36,144 nt of DNA from NCBI RefSeq assembly GCF_010500835.1, contig NZ_JAAAMJ010000026.1:1-36144 (forward strand), read 5' to 3'. Source of the stretch: Aurantimonas aggregata. Lineage in GTDB: Bacteria; Pseudomonadota; Alphaproteobacteria; Rhizobiales; Rhizobiaceae. Shown in pieces: positions 8,202 through 18,207 of this stretch. The stretch's first letter is position 1. The number at the start of each line of letters is the position of its first letter. The notes under the pieces are model-generated. The model was given only the letters and a program-made list of their open reading frames with translations, was not told the origin of the DNA and did not search any database. The position numbers were made by a program, and so were the translations under genes.

Positions 8202-9590
8202 CTATTCGGCGGGCAGACGGCGCCCGGCCACCTCGTCGCCCGCCTCCCGCGTCAGCGGCAGGTAGACGAGGGCGGCCGCGGCCGTGATCGCGCCAACGAC
8301 GAAGAAGGCGGTGGAGAAGTCGGCCAGGCTCGCCTCGCTGCTGCCGGACAGCGCCATGCCGGCCTCCAGCACCGCGCCGGCAACCGCAACGCCGGTGGCG
8401 ACCGAGACCTGCTGCAGCGCCCCCATCAGCGCCGTCGCGTCGCCGGTCGCTTGGCGCGGCACGTCGGCGAAGGCCAAGGCGTTGATCGAGGTGAAGAACA
8501 GCGAGCGGAAGAAGCCCCCGACGAGCAGCAACAGGAGCACGATCGCGATCGGGCTGTCGGGTCGGTAGAAGCCGATGGCCGCCATCATGCCACCGCCGAC
8601 GAGCGCCGTGGCGATCAGCGTCGTGCGGAAGCCGAGCCGCTTCAGGATCGGGTGGGCGAGCAGCTTCATGCCCATGGCGCCGCCGATCGAGACGCAGGTG
8701 ATCAGGCCCGACTGGAACGGCGTGTAGCCGAAGCCGAGCTGCAGCATCAACGGCAGCAGGAACGGCGTCGCGCCGGCGCCGACGCGGAACAGCGCGCCGC
8801 CGACGATCGCCGCCCGCAGCGTCTCGATGCGGAACAGCGACAGTTTCAGCACCGGGTTCTCGGTGCGCCTGGCGTGGACAACGTAAAAGATGGCCGCGAC
8901 GATGCCGGCGCCTGCCATGACAGGACCGACGATCGGCGGCAGGGCCGGCAGCGAGACAACCGAGAAGCCGAAGACGATGCCGGCGCAGGCAAAACCCGAC
9001 AGCAGGAAGCCGGGGAAGTCGAACCTGACGCCCTTCACCCGGTCGATCTGCGGCAGGTAACGGGTCGCTAGCAGGATGCCGGCGATGCCGATCGGCAGAT
9101 TGATCAGGAAGATCCAGCGCCAGTCGCCATAGGTCGAGATGGCACCGCCGATCGGCGGGCCGACCAGCGGTCCGATCAACGCCGGGATGGTGAACCAGGC
9201 CATGGCATTGACGAGGTCGGATTTCGGCACGGCGCGGACCAGCAGGAGCCGGCCGACCGGCGTCATCATCGCCCCCCCCATGCCCTGGACGAAGCGGGCC
9301 CCGACAAATCCCTCCAGCGAACTGGCGAAGGCGCAGGCCAGCGAGCCGATGACGAACACCGCGATCGCCAGCCGGAAGACGAACTTCGGACCCCAGCTGT
9401 CCGCCAACCGGCCGGAGATCGGGATGAAGATCGCCAGCGACACGTAATAGCTGGTCAACGCCAGCTTCAGCGCGATCGGGCTGGTGCCTAGATCAGCGGC
9501 GATCACCGGCAGCGACGTCGCGATGACCGTCGAATCCATGTTCTCCGTGAACAGGGCGACGGCGAGCACGATCGGGACGATCCGGTTCAA
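8202..9590 (-). CDS. MFS transporter, EmrB/QacA (DHA2)-like drug exporter
   Basis: Inner-membrane proton-driven exporter of 462 aa with hydrophobic segments along the whole length; the first is IVPIVLAVALFTENMDSTV, which carries the D1-type motif around Asn-Met-Asp-Ser. Motif A is seen as GRLADSWGPK in the first cytoplasmic loop. The drug:proton antiporter motif C appears as ALIGPLVGPPIGG in TM5. These two motifs place it among DHA-type exporters. The number of membrane helices (12 or 14) cannot be settled by eye. The substrate is unknown. It is transcribed away from the metallo-beta-lactamase-fold gene, with 214 bases between that would hold both promoters, but no local regulator gene is present. 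Confidence 0.85.
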   Translation of the reverse strand: MNRIVPIVLAVALFTENMDSTVIATSLPVIAADLGTSPIALKLALTSYYVSLAIFIPISGRLADSWGPKFVFRLAIAVFVIGSLACAFASSLEGFVGARFVQGMGGAMMTPVGRLLLVRAVPKSDLVNAMAWFTIPALIGPLVGPPIGGAISTYGDWRWIFLINLPIGIAGILLATRYLPQIDRVKGVRFDFPGFLLSGFACAGIVFGFSVVSLPALPPIVGPVMAGAGIVAAIFYVVHARRTENPVLKLSLFRIETLRAAIVGGALFRVGAGATPFLLPLMLQLGFGYTPFQSGLITCVSIGGAMGMKLLAHPILKRLGFRTTLIATALVGGGMMAAIGFYRPDSPIAIVLLLLLVGGFFRSLFFTSINALAFADVPRQATGDATALMGALQQVSVATGVAVAGAVLEAGMALSGSSEASLADFSTAFFVVGAITAAAALVYLPLTREAGDEVAGRRLPAE

Positions 9591-9804
9591 GGCAGACCTC
9601 GGGGGATACGGTAAGGCAGGCTTATTGGAATGCGCTGCCGACGACGGGCGGTCAAGCGCCGACAGGAATGCGGCGGCAGGCCCGGCAGGTCAACTTGGCG
9701 TGTGGTGCGGTTGCCGTGATCCCGTCCCGGGCCAGTTGGCCCCGCCATGGCCGCAACGAAACGGATGGCCGCCGCACGATCGTTACGACTGGGAGACAGA
9801 TACC

Positions 9805-10839
9805 ATGAGCCGAGAAACCACCGACAGTTCGCTCTGCAATCGTCGCAATGCCCTCAAGCTGGCCGTCGCGGCGGGTGGCGTCGCCGCCGGTGCCCTTGTC
9901 ACGCGCGGTGCCTTCGCACAGGACGCGACGGCTGACGAGGCGGCACGCCAGCGTGCCAGTGCCGACTCGCCGGGCTGGCATCGCATCACTCTCGGCGAGG
10001 CGCGGATCACCACCATCCTCGATGGCCTGCGTGCGGGCGACGGCCCCTATCCGACCTTCGGCGCCGACCAGAGCCAGGAGGCGATGGCGGAGCTGATGCG
10101 CGAGAACTACCTGCCCGAGGACCGCTTCGCCAACGGCTTCACCCCGACGCTGGTCGAACTCGACGACAATCTGATCCTGTTCGACACCGGCTTCGGCGAA
10201 TCCGGACGCGAGAACGGCTTCGGCCGGCTGGTGGAGCGGATGGATGCGGCGGGCTATCGGCCGGAGGACGTCACCATCGTCGTCTTGACGCATTTCCACG
10301 GCGACCACATCCAGGGCCTGATGACCGGCGATGCGCCGACCTTCCCCAATGCACGCTATGTCGCGGGCCAGGTCGAGTACGACTGGTGGACGTCGGACGA
10401 GGCCAGAAACGGCGACCGGGCCCAGGGCGCGGCGCTGGTGGAACGTCTGGTGGTACCGCTGCGCGACCAGATGACGCTGATCGGCGAGGGCGACGAGATC
10501 GTGTCGGGGATCACGGCGATGGAGGCGTTTGGCCATTCCCCCGGCCACATGATCTTCGAGATCGCTTCGGGCGACCAGCGGCTCTGGCTGACCGCCGACA
10601 CGGCCAACCACTACGTTGCGTCGCTGCAGAAGCCCGAATGGCAGGTCTCCTTCGACCAGGACAAGGCGATGGCCACCGAGACCCGCAAGCGCGTCTTCGA
10701 CCGGATCGCCGAGGAGCGGATCCCGTTCATCGGCTTCCACATGCCGTTCCCGGCCATCGGCTACGCGCAGAAGCTCGAGGATGGCGGCTACCGGTTCATC
10801 CCGGAAACCTACCAGCTGGCGCTTGCCGACGAGGCCTGA
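9805..10839 (+). CDS. Tat-exported metallo-beta-lactamase-fold hydrolase
   Basis: Predicted periplasmic metal-dependent hydrolase of 344 aa. The N-terminus has a twin-arginine signal (CNRRNALKLAVAAGGVAAGA ... AFAQD), with cleavage likely after AFA-Q. The metal centre is complete: His163-x-His165-x-Asp167-His168 in LTHFHGDHIQG, a further His in FGHSPGH, Asp in LTADTANH and a last His in GFHMPFP. The ATG is preceded by GGGAG at 9791-9795. Spacing of the motifs resembles the AHL-lactonase/quorum-quenching-like and related MBL hydrolases, but the substrate cannot be deduced. It stands alone between the divergent exporter gene and the convergent Excalibur gene. Confidence 0.88.
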   Translation: MSRETTDSSLCNRRNALKLAVAAGGVAAGALVTRGAFAQDATADEAARQRASADSPGWHRITLGEARITTILDGLRAGDGPYPTFGADQSQEAMAELMRENYLPEDRFANGFTPTLVELDDNLILFDTGFGESGRENGFGRLVERMDAAGYRPEDVTIVVLTHFHGDHIQGLMTGDAPTFPNARYVAGQVEYDWWTSDEARNGDRAQGAALVERLVVPLRDQMTLIGEGDEIVSGITAMEAFGHSPGHMIFEIASGDQRLWLTADTANHYVASLQKPEWQVSFDQDKAMATETRKRVFDRIAEERIPFIGFHMPFPAIGYAQKLEDGGYRFIPETYQLALADEA

Positions 10840-10846
10840 CCGTCGC

Positions 10847-10883
10847 GACCCGAGCGGTCCGGGCCCTGCCGGACTGCTCGGTC
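10847..10883. terminator. Long imperfect hairpin between convergent genes
   Basis: Arms at 10847-10862 and 10869-10883 pair over about 15 positions with one bulged C and one mismatch or wobble, around a 6-base loop. It lies in the 54 bases between the stops of the MBL-fold gene and the Excalibur gene, so it may terminate transcription from both sides. There is no clear U tract. Confidence 0.45.
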
Positions 10884-10893
10884 ACGCTCGCGC

Positions 10894-11139
10894 TCAGCGG
10901 GAACAGCCGATCTCGGCCATGATCGCCAGGACGTCGGCGCGCGAGCCGCAGACGTTCTCGCAGGGGATGCCGTCCTCGTCACGGTCCGCACCGTTATGGT
11001 TGCCGGCACACCAGGCGATGACGGCCTGCCGGCAGGTCGCGTAATCTGTGCATCGTGCCGCCTGCGCCTTGCTCGCGGCGGCGGTCAGCGCGACGATCAC
11101 GAGGACCCATCGTGCCATAAAGTTCATGTGTCGCCGCAT
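10894..11139 (-). CDS. Small secreted Excalibur-type calcium-binding protein
   Basis: An 81-aa product with an N-terminal signal peptide (MRRHMNFMARWVLVIVALTA followed by AASKAQA) and a mature part of about 55 residues. The mature part holds six cysteines and the acidic DRDEDGIPCE motif, which is the hallmark of the Excalibur domain, an extracellular calcium-binding module related to EF-hands. The ATG at 11139 is chosen because AGGAG lies 7 bases upstream; in-frame ATGs at 11127 and 11118 are alternatives. Excalibur proteins are mostly of unknown role, sometimes attached to nucleases; here the domain stands alone. It faces away from guaB. Confidence 0.75.
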   Translation of the reverse strand: MRRHMNFMARWVLVIVALTAAASKAQAARCTDYATCRQAVIAWCAGNHNGADRDEDGIPCENVCGSRADVLAIMAEIGCSR

Positions 11140-11313
11140 CCGTCTGCTCCTGCCTGCCATTTCGATCCGCTGCGTGGCCTGCCACGAGGCTACGGTAGCA
11201 GCCTTGCGCAGGCCGACCTTCCCAAGGGGGTGGGGTCGTGATAGCAGCCCGTGCCAATCCTTTTTCCCCGCCGACTCGATCATTTCGCGTTGGACGCAGC
11301 CCCGAGGACTGGC

Positions 11314-12816
11314 ATGGCCCGTATCATCGAAACCGCGACCGGCGCGACCGCGCTGACGTTTGACGACGTCCTCCTGCAGCCCGGCCATTCGCAGGTCATG
11401 CCCGGCGAGGTCGACCTGCGCACGGCGATCACCCGCACCCTGCGCCTCAACCTGCCGATCCTGTCGGCCGCGATGGACACCGTCACCGAAAGCCGCCTGG
11501 CGATCGCCATGGCGCAGGCCGGCGGGATCGGCGTCATCCACCGCAATCTCTCGCCCGCCGAGCAGGCCGAGGCGGTGCGCCAGGTGAAGAAGTTCGAGAG
11601 CGGCATGGTGATCAACCCGGTGACGATCGGCCCGGACGCGACGCTCGGCGACGCGCGGATGCTGATGAACCGACACCACATCTCCGGTATTCCGGTGGTG
11701 CTGAATGGCGGGCAGGGCGGGCAGACCCGCGGCCGCCTCGTCGGCATCCTGACCAACCGCGACGTGCGCTTTGCCACCGACGACAGCCAGCCGATCCACG
11801 AGCTGATGACCAAGGACCGGCTGATCACCGTGCGCGAATCGGTAAACCAGGAGGAAGCCAAGCGCCTCCTGCACCAGCACCGGATCGAGAAGCTGGTCGT
11901 CGTCGACGATGACGGCCATTGCATCGGGCTGATCACCGTCAAGGACATGGAGAAGTCCCAACTCAATCCCAATGCCTCCAAGGATCCGCAGGGACGGCTG
12001 CTCGCCGCTGCCGCGACAAGCGTCGGCGACGACGGCTTCGAGCGGGCCGAACGGCTGATCGATGCGGGCGCCGACCTCATCGTGATCGACACGGCGCACG
12101 GCCATTCGCAGCGCGTGCTCGACGCCGTGGCGCGGGTCAAGCGCATGTCCAACGAGGTGCAGATTATCGCCGGCAACGTTGCGACCTCCGACGGCACCAA
12201 GGCGCTGATCGATGTCGGGGCGGACGGCATCAAGGTCGGCATCGGCCCGGGCTCGATCTGCACGACGCGGATCGTCGCCGGCGTCGGCATGCCGCAGCTC
12301 TCTGCGATCATGGGCGCGGCCGAGGAAGCCGACAAGGCCGGCATCCCGGTCATCGCCGACGGCGGCATCAAGTTTTCGGGCGACCTCGCCAAGGCCTTGG
12401 CGGCCGGCGCAAGGGCGGCGATGGTCGGCTCGTTGCTCGCCGGCACGGACGAAAGCCCCGGCGAGATCTATCTGCACCAGGGCCGCTCCTATAAGGCGTA
12501 TCGCGGCATGGGCTCGGTGGGCGCCATGGCCCGCGGCTCGGCCGACCGTTACTTCCAGGCGGAAGTGCAGGACACGCTGAAGCTGGTGCCGGAAGGCATC
12601 GAAGGGCAGGTCGCCTACAAGGGCCAGGTCTCCGCCGTGCTGCATCAGCTGGCCGGTGGCCTGCGCGCAGCGATGGGCTATGTCGGCGCCGCCGATCTCG
12701 CGGAATTCCGCGAGAAGGCGCAGTTCGTGCGGATCTCCAACGCCGGGCTGCGCGAGAGCCACGCCCACGACGTGACGATCACCCGGGAAAGCCCGAACTA
12801 TCCGGGCGGCGGCTGA
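11314..12816 (+). CDS. guaB: Inosine-5'-monophosphate dehydrogenase
   Basis: Oxidises IMP to XMP with NAD+, the first committed step of GMP synthesis; guaA, which does the next step, lies 7 kb downstream on the same strand. The product is 500 aa, normal for the family. The start is the ATG at 11314, with GAGG six bases upstream. [13 protein letters not shown] is the standard N-terminus. Two CBS domains sit about 105-230 (GIPVVLNGG..., [19 protein letters not shown]). The catalytic loop [11 protein letters not shown] contains the nucleophile Cys316, and the phosphate-site motif [11 protein letters not shown] and the flap [18 protein letters not shown] follow. All key residues are present. It converges with the PQQ-type dehydrogenase gene. 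Confidence 0.97.
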   Translation: MARIIETATGATALTFDDVLLQPGHSQVMPGEVDLRTAITRTLRLNLPILSAAMDTVTESRLAIAMAQAGGIGVIHRNLSPAEQAEAVRQVKKFESGMVINPVTIGPDATLGDARMLMNRHHISGIPVVLNGGQGGQTRGRLVGILTNRDVRFATDDSQPIHELMTKDRLITVRESVNQEEAKRLLHQHRIEKLVVVDDDGHCIGLITVKDMEKSQLNPNASKDPQGRLLAAAATSVGDDGFERAERLIDAGADLIVIDTAHGHSQRVLDAVARVKRMSNEVQIIAGNVATSDGTKALIDVGADGIKVGIGPGSICTTRIVAGVGMPQLSAIMGAAEEADKAGIPVIADGGIKFSGDLAKALAAGARAAMVGSLLAGTDESPGEIYLHQGRSYKAYRGMGSVGAMARGSADRYFQAEVQDTLKLVPEGIEGQVAYKGQVSAVLHQLAGGLRAAMGYVGAADLAEFREKAQFVRISNAGLRESHAHDVTITRESPNYPGGG

Positions 12817-12869
12817 TACCGACGCTGCGAGTCGCCTGATCGGGCCGCTCGCCGCAGTCTCAGATGACC

Positions 12870-12894
12870 GGCGCGGCAAGCCAGACGCCGCGCC
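12870..12894. terminator. GC-rich hairpin between convergent guaB and the sugar dehydrogenase gene
   Basis: A perfect 8-bp stem GGCGCGGC/GCCGCGCC around a 9-base loop, placed in the 90 bases between two convergent stops. No U tract follows on either side, so its action as a terminator is uncertain. Confidence 0.35.
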
Positions 12895-12906
12895 GCAATG
12901 TTACGG

Positions 12907-14031
12907 TCAGCTCTCGCTTTCGGGAGTGAGCTTCAGCAGCCGTCCGCCGGGGCCGTCTTCCAGTACCCAGACGGCGCCGTCTGGTCCCTGCTCGACCTCG
13001 CGGATGCGGGCGCCCATGTCGAAGCGCTCGACCTCGCCGCCATCGTCGCCCAGCGTGACCCGTACCAGACCCAAGGCGGACAGCCCGCCGATCAGGCCGC
13101 TGCCCTGCCAATCCGGGAACATCTCGCCGGAATAGATCACGAAGCCGGCCGGGGAGATCACCGGCGTCCAGGACTCCACCGGCGCAACGAAATCCTCGGT
13201 ATTGGTCGAATGGTCGGGAATGTCCCGCCCGTCGTAGTGGACGCCGTTCGACACTTCCGGCCAACCATAGTTCTCGCCAGCTTCCACGAGGTTCAGCTCA
13301 TCGCCGCCGCGCGGGCCCATCTCGTGGTCCCAGAGCCGGCCGTCGGCGTCGAAGGCGATGCCGAGGACATTGCGGTGGCCGACGCTCCAGAAGCTCTTCG
13401 CGAGTTCGCCCTGGTTCTGGATCGGATTGTCGGCGGGAACGGAGCCGTCGTCGTTGAGCCGAATGATCTTGCCGAGGCTCTGCGCCATGTCCTGCGCCGG
13501 CGTCAGCTTCTGTCGATCGCCGGAGCTGATGAACATCATGCCGTCGGGGCCGAAGGCGATACGGTGGCTGTAGTGACCGTTGCCGGTAACCTTCGGCTCC
13601 TGGCGCCAGACGACCTCCAGGCCGGACAAAGCGGGCTCGTCGGCCGAGGCGTCGAAGGTCGCGCGGGCCACCGCGGCGCCCTGCGTCCCGTCATTGCCCG
13701 GCTCGGCATAGGAGATGTAGACGACGCCGTTCTCGGCGAACGCCGGATGCAGGACCACGTCACCGAAGCCGCCCTGGCCGCCATAGGCGACTTCCGGAAC
13801 GCCGGAAACCTCGGTCATCTCGCCGTCCTGCGTCACGAGCTGCAGGTTGCCGGGCTTTTCGGTCACCAGCATTGCGCCGTCCGGCAGGAAGGTCATCGCC
13901 CAGGGCTCGTCGAATTCCGCAACCGGCGTCGCGGTCAGGCTGGTGTCGCCGGTGCCGGGCACGGACACACTCTGCGCCAAGGATGGCGTCACGAGAAACG
14001 TCGTGGCGAGAATGGCTGCTGGCAAACGCAT
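12907..14031 (-). CDS. PQQ-dependent aldose sugar dehydrogenase (soluble GDH family)
   Basis: Predicted periplasmic six-bladed beta-propeller enzyme of 374 aa that oxidises aldose sugars with the cofactor PQQ (family of E. coli YliI/Asd and Acinetobacter sGDH). A signal peptide ([20 protein letters not shown]) ends at LAQ-S. Typical blade motifs are [40 protein letters not shown] (with the catalytic-type His after the YSHR segment), [25 protein letters not shown] and [12 protein letters not shown]. These fit PQQ and calcium binding. AGGGAG lies about 8 bases before the ATG. No PQQ synthesis genes are in the window, so holoenzyme formation depends on genes elsewhere or external PQQ. It is followed 145 bases upstream (in coordinates, to the right) by oxyR. 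Confidence 0.88.
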   Translation of the reverse strand: MRLPAAILATTFLVTPSLAQSVSVPGTGDTSLTATPVAEFDEPWAMTFLPDGAMLVTEKPGNLQLVTQDGEMTEVSGVPEVAYGGQGGFGDVVLHPAFAENGVVYISYAEPGNDGTQGAAVARATFDASADEPALSGLEVVWRQEPKVTGNGHYSHRIAFGPDGMMFISSGDRQKLTPAQDMAQSLGKIIRLNDDGSVPADNPIQNQGELAKSFWSVGHRNVLGIAFDADGRLWDHEMGPRGGDELNLVEAGENYGWPEVSNGVHYDGRDIPDHSTNTEDFVAPVESWTPVISPAGFVIYSGEMFPDWQGSGLIGGLSALGLVRVTLGDDGGEVERFDMGARIREVEQGPDGAVWVLEDGPGGRLLKLTPESES

Positions 14032-14176
14032 GGCGGGTCTCCCTTCGTTCGTCGACAGGCGTCATGCCGTGCCGATGATGTCGTGGAGCCAAGCCCAGAA
14101 CCGTGGCGGCCGTTCCTTCAACGCTCCGTGAGAAGCGCGTGTCTCGCTTCGGGACGCAGGACCGGCAGGCGGCGCG

Positions 14177-15085
14177 TCACGCCGCGACAGCGCGCCCCAG
14201 GTCGCCGGCGCGCCGGATGACGTCCGCCAGGACCCCAAAATCCTGCCTTCGCGCGGTCGAGGGCCGAAAGGCAAGGGCAATGGTCCGTGCCGGCGCGGGA
14301 TCCTCGAAGGGCAGGATGGCGATGCCGCCGCGTCGCGTCTCGTCGCCGACCGCCATGTCCGGGATCAGCGTCGCGCCAAGGCCGGCGGCGACCATGCGCA
14401 GGATGGTCGACAGGCTGGTCGCCCCGAGGCCCGCCCGTTCGCTCGGATCTGCGATCTGGCAGATCTCCAGCGCCTGGTCGCGCAGGCAATGGCCTTCTTC
14501 GAGGAGGATGAGCCGGACATCCCGCATCAGCCCGATGGGAACGCGGGCCGCGTAACGATCCGCCTGATCGGCCGGGACGGCGAAATGGAACCGGTCCTCG
14601 AACAGCGTCAGGGTTTCGAGTCCGTGCTCGTCGACCGGCAGCGCGACGATGGCGCAGTCTATCTCGCCGGCCGACAGTTCCCGCAGCAGCCGGTCGGTGA
14701 CGCTCTCGCGCACTTCGCATTCGAGCTGTGGATGCTCGCCGGCCAGCAGCGCCAGCAGCGACGGGAGCAGATAGGGAGCGACCGAGGCGATGACGCCCAG
14801 CCGCAGCCGCCGCGACAGCGGCGCGTCGCCGGCCGTCGCGATGCTTTCGAGCTCGCGCACTTCGGTCAATATCGCGCGAACCCGCCCCCCGATCGCCTGA
14901 CCTTCGCCGGTCAAGGCGATGCCGCCGGAGGAGCGCTGGAAGAGCGCGCCGCCGAAGAACGCCTCCATCTGGGCAATCTGCGCCGAAAGCGCCGGCTGGC
15001 TGATATTCAGCCGTTTGGCGGCGCGCCCGAAATGCAGCGTCTCGCTGAGGGCCTCGAAATAACGTAGCTGACGGAGGGTGATCAT
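14177..15085 (-). CDS. oxyR: Hydrogen peroxide-sensing LysR-type regulator OxyR
   Basis: Cytoplasmic transcription factor of 302 aa. The N-terminal winged helix-turn-helix is MITLRQLRYFEALSETLHFG...NISQPALSAQIAQME. The C-terminal sensor domain contains the pair of redox cysteines Cys200 and Cys209 in EEGHCLRDQALEIC; these match the peroxide-reactive C199 and resolving C208 of E. coli OxyR both in position and in the LLEEGHCLRDQ context. This separates it from other LysR proteins. It is divergent from katA, with 108 bases between the starts, the classical arrangement in which OxyR controls both genes. Confidence 0.95.
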   Translation of the reverse strand: MITLRQLRYFEALSETLHFGRAAKRLNISQPALSAQIAQMEAFFGGALFQRSSGGIALTGEGQAIGGRVRAILTEVRELESIATAGDAPLSRRLRLGVIASVAPYLLPSLLALLAGEHPQLECEVRESVTDRLLRELSAGEIDCAIVALPVDEHGLETLTLFEDRFHFAVPADQADRYAARVPIGLMRDVRLILLEEGHCLRDQALEICQIADPSERAGLGATSLSTILRMVAAGLGATLIPDMAVGDETRRGGIAILPFEDPAPARTIALAFRPSTARRQDFGVLADVIRRAGDLGRAVAA

Positions 15086-15089
15086 CCCG

Positions 15090-15155
15090 ATAGGATAAAC
15101 TGATTGCGTCCGGTTGAAAATACGATTGGAGATTATCGCTCGGAGCCGCTACCTT
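15090..15155 (+). promoter_or_regulatory. oxyR-katA intergenic control region with candidate katA promoter
   Basis: TTGGAG (15126-15131) and TACCTT (15150-15155) are 18 bases apart and form a plausible -35/-10 pair for katA, 39 bases before its start. Upstream, ATAG at 15090-15093 is followed at exact 7-base gaps by TGAT, GGTT and CGAT; only the first tetramer fits the E. coli OxyR pattern (ATAG-N7-CTAT repeated). An inverted pair CGAT-N8-ATCG overlaps the -35 (15123-15138). An OxyR site here is expected from gene order; its exact bases are uncertain. Confidence 0.4.
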
Positions 15156-15193
15156 AGAGCGACAATCATTCCAGGATCCAACGGAGGCCCCTC

Positions 15194-16696
15194 ATGGCTG
15201 ATCGTCCGAGACTCACAACGACTGCCGGCGCGCCGGTGTCGAGCAACCAGAATGCCAAGACCGTCGGTCGCAACGGCCCGTTGCTGCTCGAGGACTTCCA
15301 GCTGATCGAGAAGCTGGCGCATCAGAACCGCGAGCGCGTGCCCGAGCGCGTCGTCCACGCCAAGGGCTGGGGCGCCCACGGCACGCTGGTCGTGACCGAG
15401 GACGTCAGCCGCTACACCCGCGCCAAGGTTCTGCAGCCGGGTACGAAGACCGAGATGTTCGCGCGCTTCTCCACCGTTGCCGGCGAGCAGGGTGCAGCCG
15501 ACGCCGAGCGCGACGTGCGCGGCTTCTCGCTGAAATTCTACACCGAGGAAGGCAACTGGGACATCGTCGGCAACAACACGCCGGTGTTCTTCGTCGCCGA
15601 CCCCTACAAGTTTCCTGACTTCATCCACACGCAGAAGCGCCATCCACGCACCAACCTGCGCTCGGCAACCGCCATGTGGGATTTCTGGTCGCTCTGCCCA
15701 GAGTCGCTGCACCAGGTGACGATCCTGATGTCCGACCGCGGCATCCCGACCGACCCCAGCCGCATGAACGGCTACGGCAGCCACACCTTCTCGCTTTGGA
15801 ACGACCAGGGCGAGCGCTTCTGGGTGAAGTTCCACTTCAAGACCCGGCAGGGCCACGCGCATTTCATCAACGAGGAAGCCGAAAAGGTTATCGCCAAGTC
15901 CCGCGAGAGCTATCAGGAAGCGCTCTACGGGATGATCGAGGACGGCCGGTTCCCGAAGTGGGACATGTTCATCCAGGTGATGCCGGAAGACGAGGCCGAC
16001 GCCTTCGAGGAGAAGACCGGCTGGAGCGCGTTCGACCTCACCAAGGTGTGGCCGCACGGCATGTATCCGCTGATCAAGGTCGGCGAGATGGAGCTGAACC
16101 GCAACCCGGAAAACTACTTCACCGAAGTCGAGCAGTCGGCGTTCAACCCGTCCAACGTGGTGCCGGGCATCGGCTTCTCGCCGGACCGGATGCTGCAGGG
16201 GCGGCTGTTCTCGTATCCGGATGCGCACCGTTACCGGATCGGCACGCATTACGACGCGCTGGCGGTCAACCGGCCGCGCAGCCCCGTGGCCCACTATCAC
16301 ATGGGCGGCGAGATGACGCTCGGCCTGGCGACCAACCCGGACGCCTATTACGAGCCGAACTCGTTCGGTGGGCCGGTCGAGGATCCGAGCGTCGAGGAGC
16401 CGCCGCACCGCTATGCCGGTGACGTCGGGCGCTACGACTTCCGTGGCACGGCCGATCACTACAGCCAGCCGCGCGCGCTGTTCGAGATGTTCGACGACGG
16501 CGAGAAGCAGCGCCTGTTCAACAATATCGCAGGTGCGATGCAGGGCGTGCCGGAATTCATCGTCGACCGCCAGCTGGCGCATTTCGACAAGGTGCATCCG
16601 GACTACGGTGCCGGCGTTCGCCAGGCCATCGCGGCGCAGACGCGCGACGATGCCGAGGCGAGCCTGTCCACCAGCCACAGCGCGGCGGCCGAGTAG
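15194..16696 (+). CDS. katA: Monofunctional haem catalase (clade 3, small subunit)
   Basis: Decomposes hydrogen peroxide to water and oxygen. The 500-aa length fits the small-subunit clade. The distal catalytic His55 sits in [12 protein letters not shown], the catalytic Asn128 in VGNNTPVFF and the proximal haem-ligand Tyr341 in [12 protein letters not shown]; the [20 protein letters not shown] segment is also diagnostic. GGAGG lies shortly before the ATG. No signal peptide is visible, so it is cytoplasmic. It is divergent from oxyR, so induction by peroxide through OxyR is likely. A strong hairpin follows the gene. No alkyl hydroperoxidase gene is nearby. Confidence 0.96.
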   Translation: MADRPRLTTTAGAPVSSNQNAKTVGRNGPLLLEDFQLIEKLAHQNRERVPERVVHAKGWGAHGTLVVTEDVSRYTRAKVLQPGTKTEMFARFSTVAGEQGAADAERDVRGFSLKFYTEEGNWDIVGNNTPVFFVADPYKFPDFIHTQKRHPRTNLRSATAMWDFWSLCPESLHQVTILMSDRGIPTDPSRMNGYGSHTFSLWNDQGERFWVKFHFKTRQGHAHFINEEAEKVIAKSRESYQEALYGMIEDGRFPKWDMFIQVMPEDEADAFEEKTGWSAFDLTKVWPHGMYPLIKVGEMELNRNPENYFTEVEQSAFNPSNVVPGIGFSPDRMLQGRLFSYPDAHRYRIGTHYDALAVNRPRSPVAHYHMGGEMTLGLATNPDAYYEPNSFGGPVEDPSVEEPPHRYAGDVGRYDFRGTADHYSQPRALFEMFDDGEKQRLFNNIAGAMQGVPEFIVDRQLAHFDKVHPDYGAGVRQAIAAQTRDDAEASLSTSHSAAAE

Positions 16697-16738
16697 GCCG
16701 CAGCGTTTCGCCCATGGCGGCGAGGCTTTGAAGCATTG

Positions 16739-16766
16739 AAAGGGCCGGGAGCAATCCCGGCCCTTT
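16739..16766 (+). terminator. Rho-independent-like terminator after katA
   Basis: A perfect 12-bp stem AAAGGGCCGGGA/TCCCGGCCCTTT around the tetraloop GCAA, 42 bases after the katA stop. The A/T ends of the arms provide U residues at the 3' side, so it can work on both strands. Confidence 0.85.
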
Positions 16767-16911
16767 CCGTTTGAGCGGCAAAAGCCTATGCATGGGCCAT
16801 CACCAAGAAGATGGCAGGCGGGAAGCGGTCACTGACGCGCCCACACCTGCTGCCGATCGGCGCGCGGCTCGACCAGAGGCGTCGCCGCAGGCGAACACCA
16901 AGGAATATTCC

Positions 16912-18207
16912 ATGCGACTAGGCGGCCGAATGGCAGCTTCCATCGAGGTTCTGGCCGACATCGAGACTCGGCGACGGCCGGTCGGCGATGCGCTGAAGGA
17001 TTGGGGGCTTTCGCACCGCTTCGCCGGGTCGGGTGACCGTGCCGCGATCGGCAACATCGTCTACGACGTCCTGCGCCGGAAACGCTCGCTGGCCTGGCGG
17101 CTCGACGATTCCTCGCCGCGCGCTTTGGTGTTCGGCGCCGTGCTCGACTCCAGCGGGCTCGACGAGAAGGCGCTTGCCCTGGCCCTCGAGGGCGACCGCT
17201 TCGCCCCGGAGATGATCTCGGCCGACGATCTCGCTGGCTACCGCACCCGCGAGATCGCCCAGGCGCCCGATGCCGTGCGCGCCGACGTGCCGGACTGGGT
17301 CGCCCCGCTTCTGGCGGAAGCATTTGGCGAGGAGTGGATCGAGGAAGCCGCGGCGCTCGGCGGGCGGCCGCCGCTCGACATGCGGGCCAACACGCTGCGG
17401 GCCGACCGCGACAAGGTGGCGAGAGCTTTGGAGCCGTTCAGCCCCCAGCCGTCGTCGATCGCCCCGCAGGGGCTGCGCATCGCGCCGATCGACGGCGACG
17501 GGCGCCATCCGAACGTCCAGGTCGAGGCCGGCTTCCAGAAGGGCTGGTTCGAGATCCAGGACGAGGGGTCGCAGATCGTCGCGGCGCTGACGGGCGTTGC
17601 GCCCGGCGAGCAGGTGCTCGACTATTGCGCCGGCGCCGGCGGCAAGACGCTGGCGCTCGCCGCGATCATGCAGAACACCGGCCAGATCCACGCCTATGAT
17701 TCCGACCGCCAGCGGCTCGCGCCGATCCACGAGCGGCTGAAGCGCGCCGAGGTGCGCAACGTCCAGGTCCACGCGCCGCGCGACGATCTGACGGAATATC
17801 GTGGCCGGATGGATCTGGTGCTGGTCGATGCGCCGTGCACCGGCACCGGCACCTGGCGGCGGCGGCCGGACGCCAAGTGGCGGCTGTCGGAACAGGCGCT
17901 GGAGCGCCGGGTCGTGGAGCAGCGTGAGGCGCTTGCCGGCGCGGCGGCATTCGTCAAGCCGGGTGGACGCCTCGCCTATGTGACCTGCTCGCTGCTGCCG
18001 GCCGAGAACGAGGCGCAGGTCGAGGCATTCCTGGCGGCGCAGCCGGACTTCGCGCTGCTCGACGTCGCGGCGACCTGGAGCAAGGTCTTTCCCGAGGCGT
18101 CGCCGGCATTCCTGTCGCGTCAGCACGGGGAGGGCACGACACTGACGCTGACGCCGCGGACGAGCGGCACCGACGGCTTCTTCCTGGCGCTGTTCACACG
18201 GCGATGA
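16912..18207 (+). CDS. RsmB/NOP-family rRNA (cytosine-5-)-methyltransferase
   Basis: Predicted SAM-dependent RNA m5C methyltransferase, 431 aa from the ATG at 16912, which has AAGGA 8 bases upstream; the frame is open further back but without family similarity. The N-terminal ~130 residues form a helical region (VGDALKDWGLSHRFAGSGDR...IGNIVYDVLRRK). The Rossmann domain has motif I DYCAGAGGKTLALAA, motif IV DAPCTGTGTWRRRPD with catalytic Cys309, and motif VI YVTCSLLPAENE with the second Cys359. The two-cysteine arrangement is that of m5C enzymes. Whether the target is 16S C967, as in E. coli RsmB, or another base cannot be seen. The stop overlaps tspO (ATGA). Confidence 0.9.
   Translation: MRLGGRMAASIEVLADIETRRRPVGDALKDWGLSHRFAGSGDRAAIGNIVYDVLRRKRSLAWRLDDSSPRALVFGAVLDSSGLDEKALALALEGDRFAPEMISADDLAGYRTREIAQAPDAVRADVPDWVAPLLAEAFGEEWIEEAAALGGRPPLDMRANTLRADRDKVARALEPFSPQPSSIAPQGLRIAPIDGDGRHPNVQVEAGFQKGWFEIQDEGSQIVAALTGVAPGEQVLDYCAGAGGKTLALAAIMQNTGQIHAYDSDRQRLAPIHERLKRAEVRNVQVHAPRDDLTEYRGRMDLVLVDAPCTGTGTWRRRPDAKWRLSEQALERRVVEQREALAGAAAFVKPGGRLAYVTCSLLPAENEAQVEAFLAAQPDFALLDVAATWSKVFPEASPAFLSRQHGEGTTLTLTPRTSGTDGFFLALFTRR

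Noticed and set aside
6455..9071. Long open frames antisense or out of frame to ppx, rlmE and the MFS gene
   Set aside because: They are shadows caused by high GC at codon position 3; the strand-correct genes have full domain evidence.
15090..15126. Full OxyR consensus of four tetramers
   Set aside because: Only the first tetramer matches the E. coli consensus; the regular 7-base spacing is suggestive but not enough to define the site.
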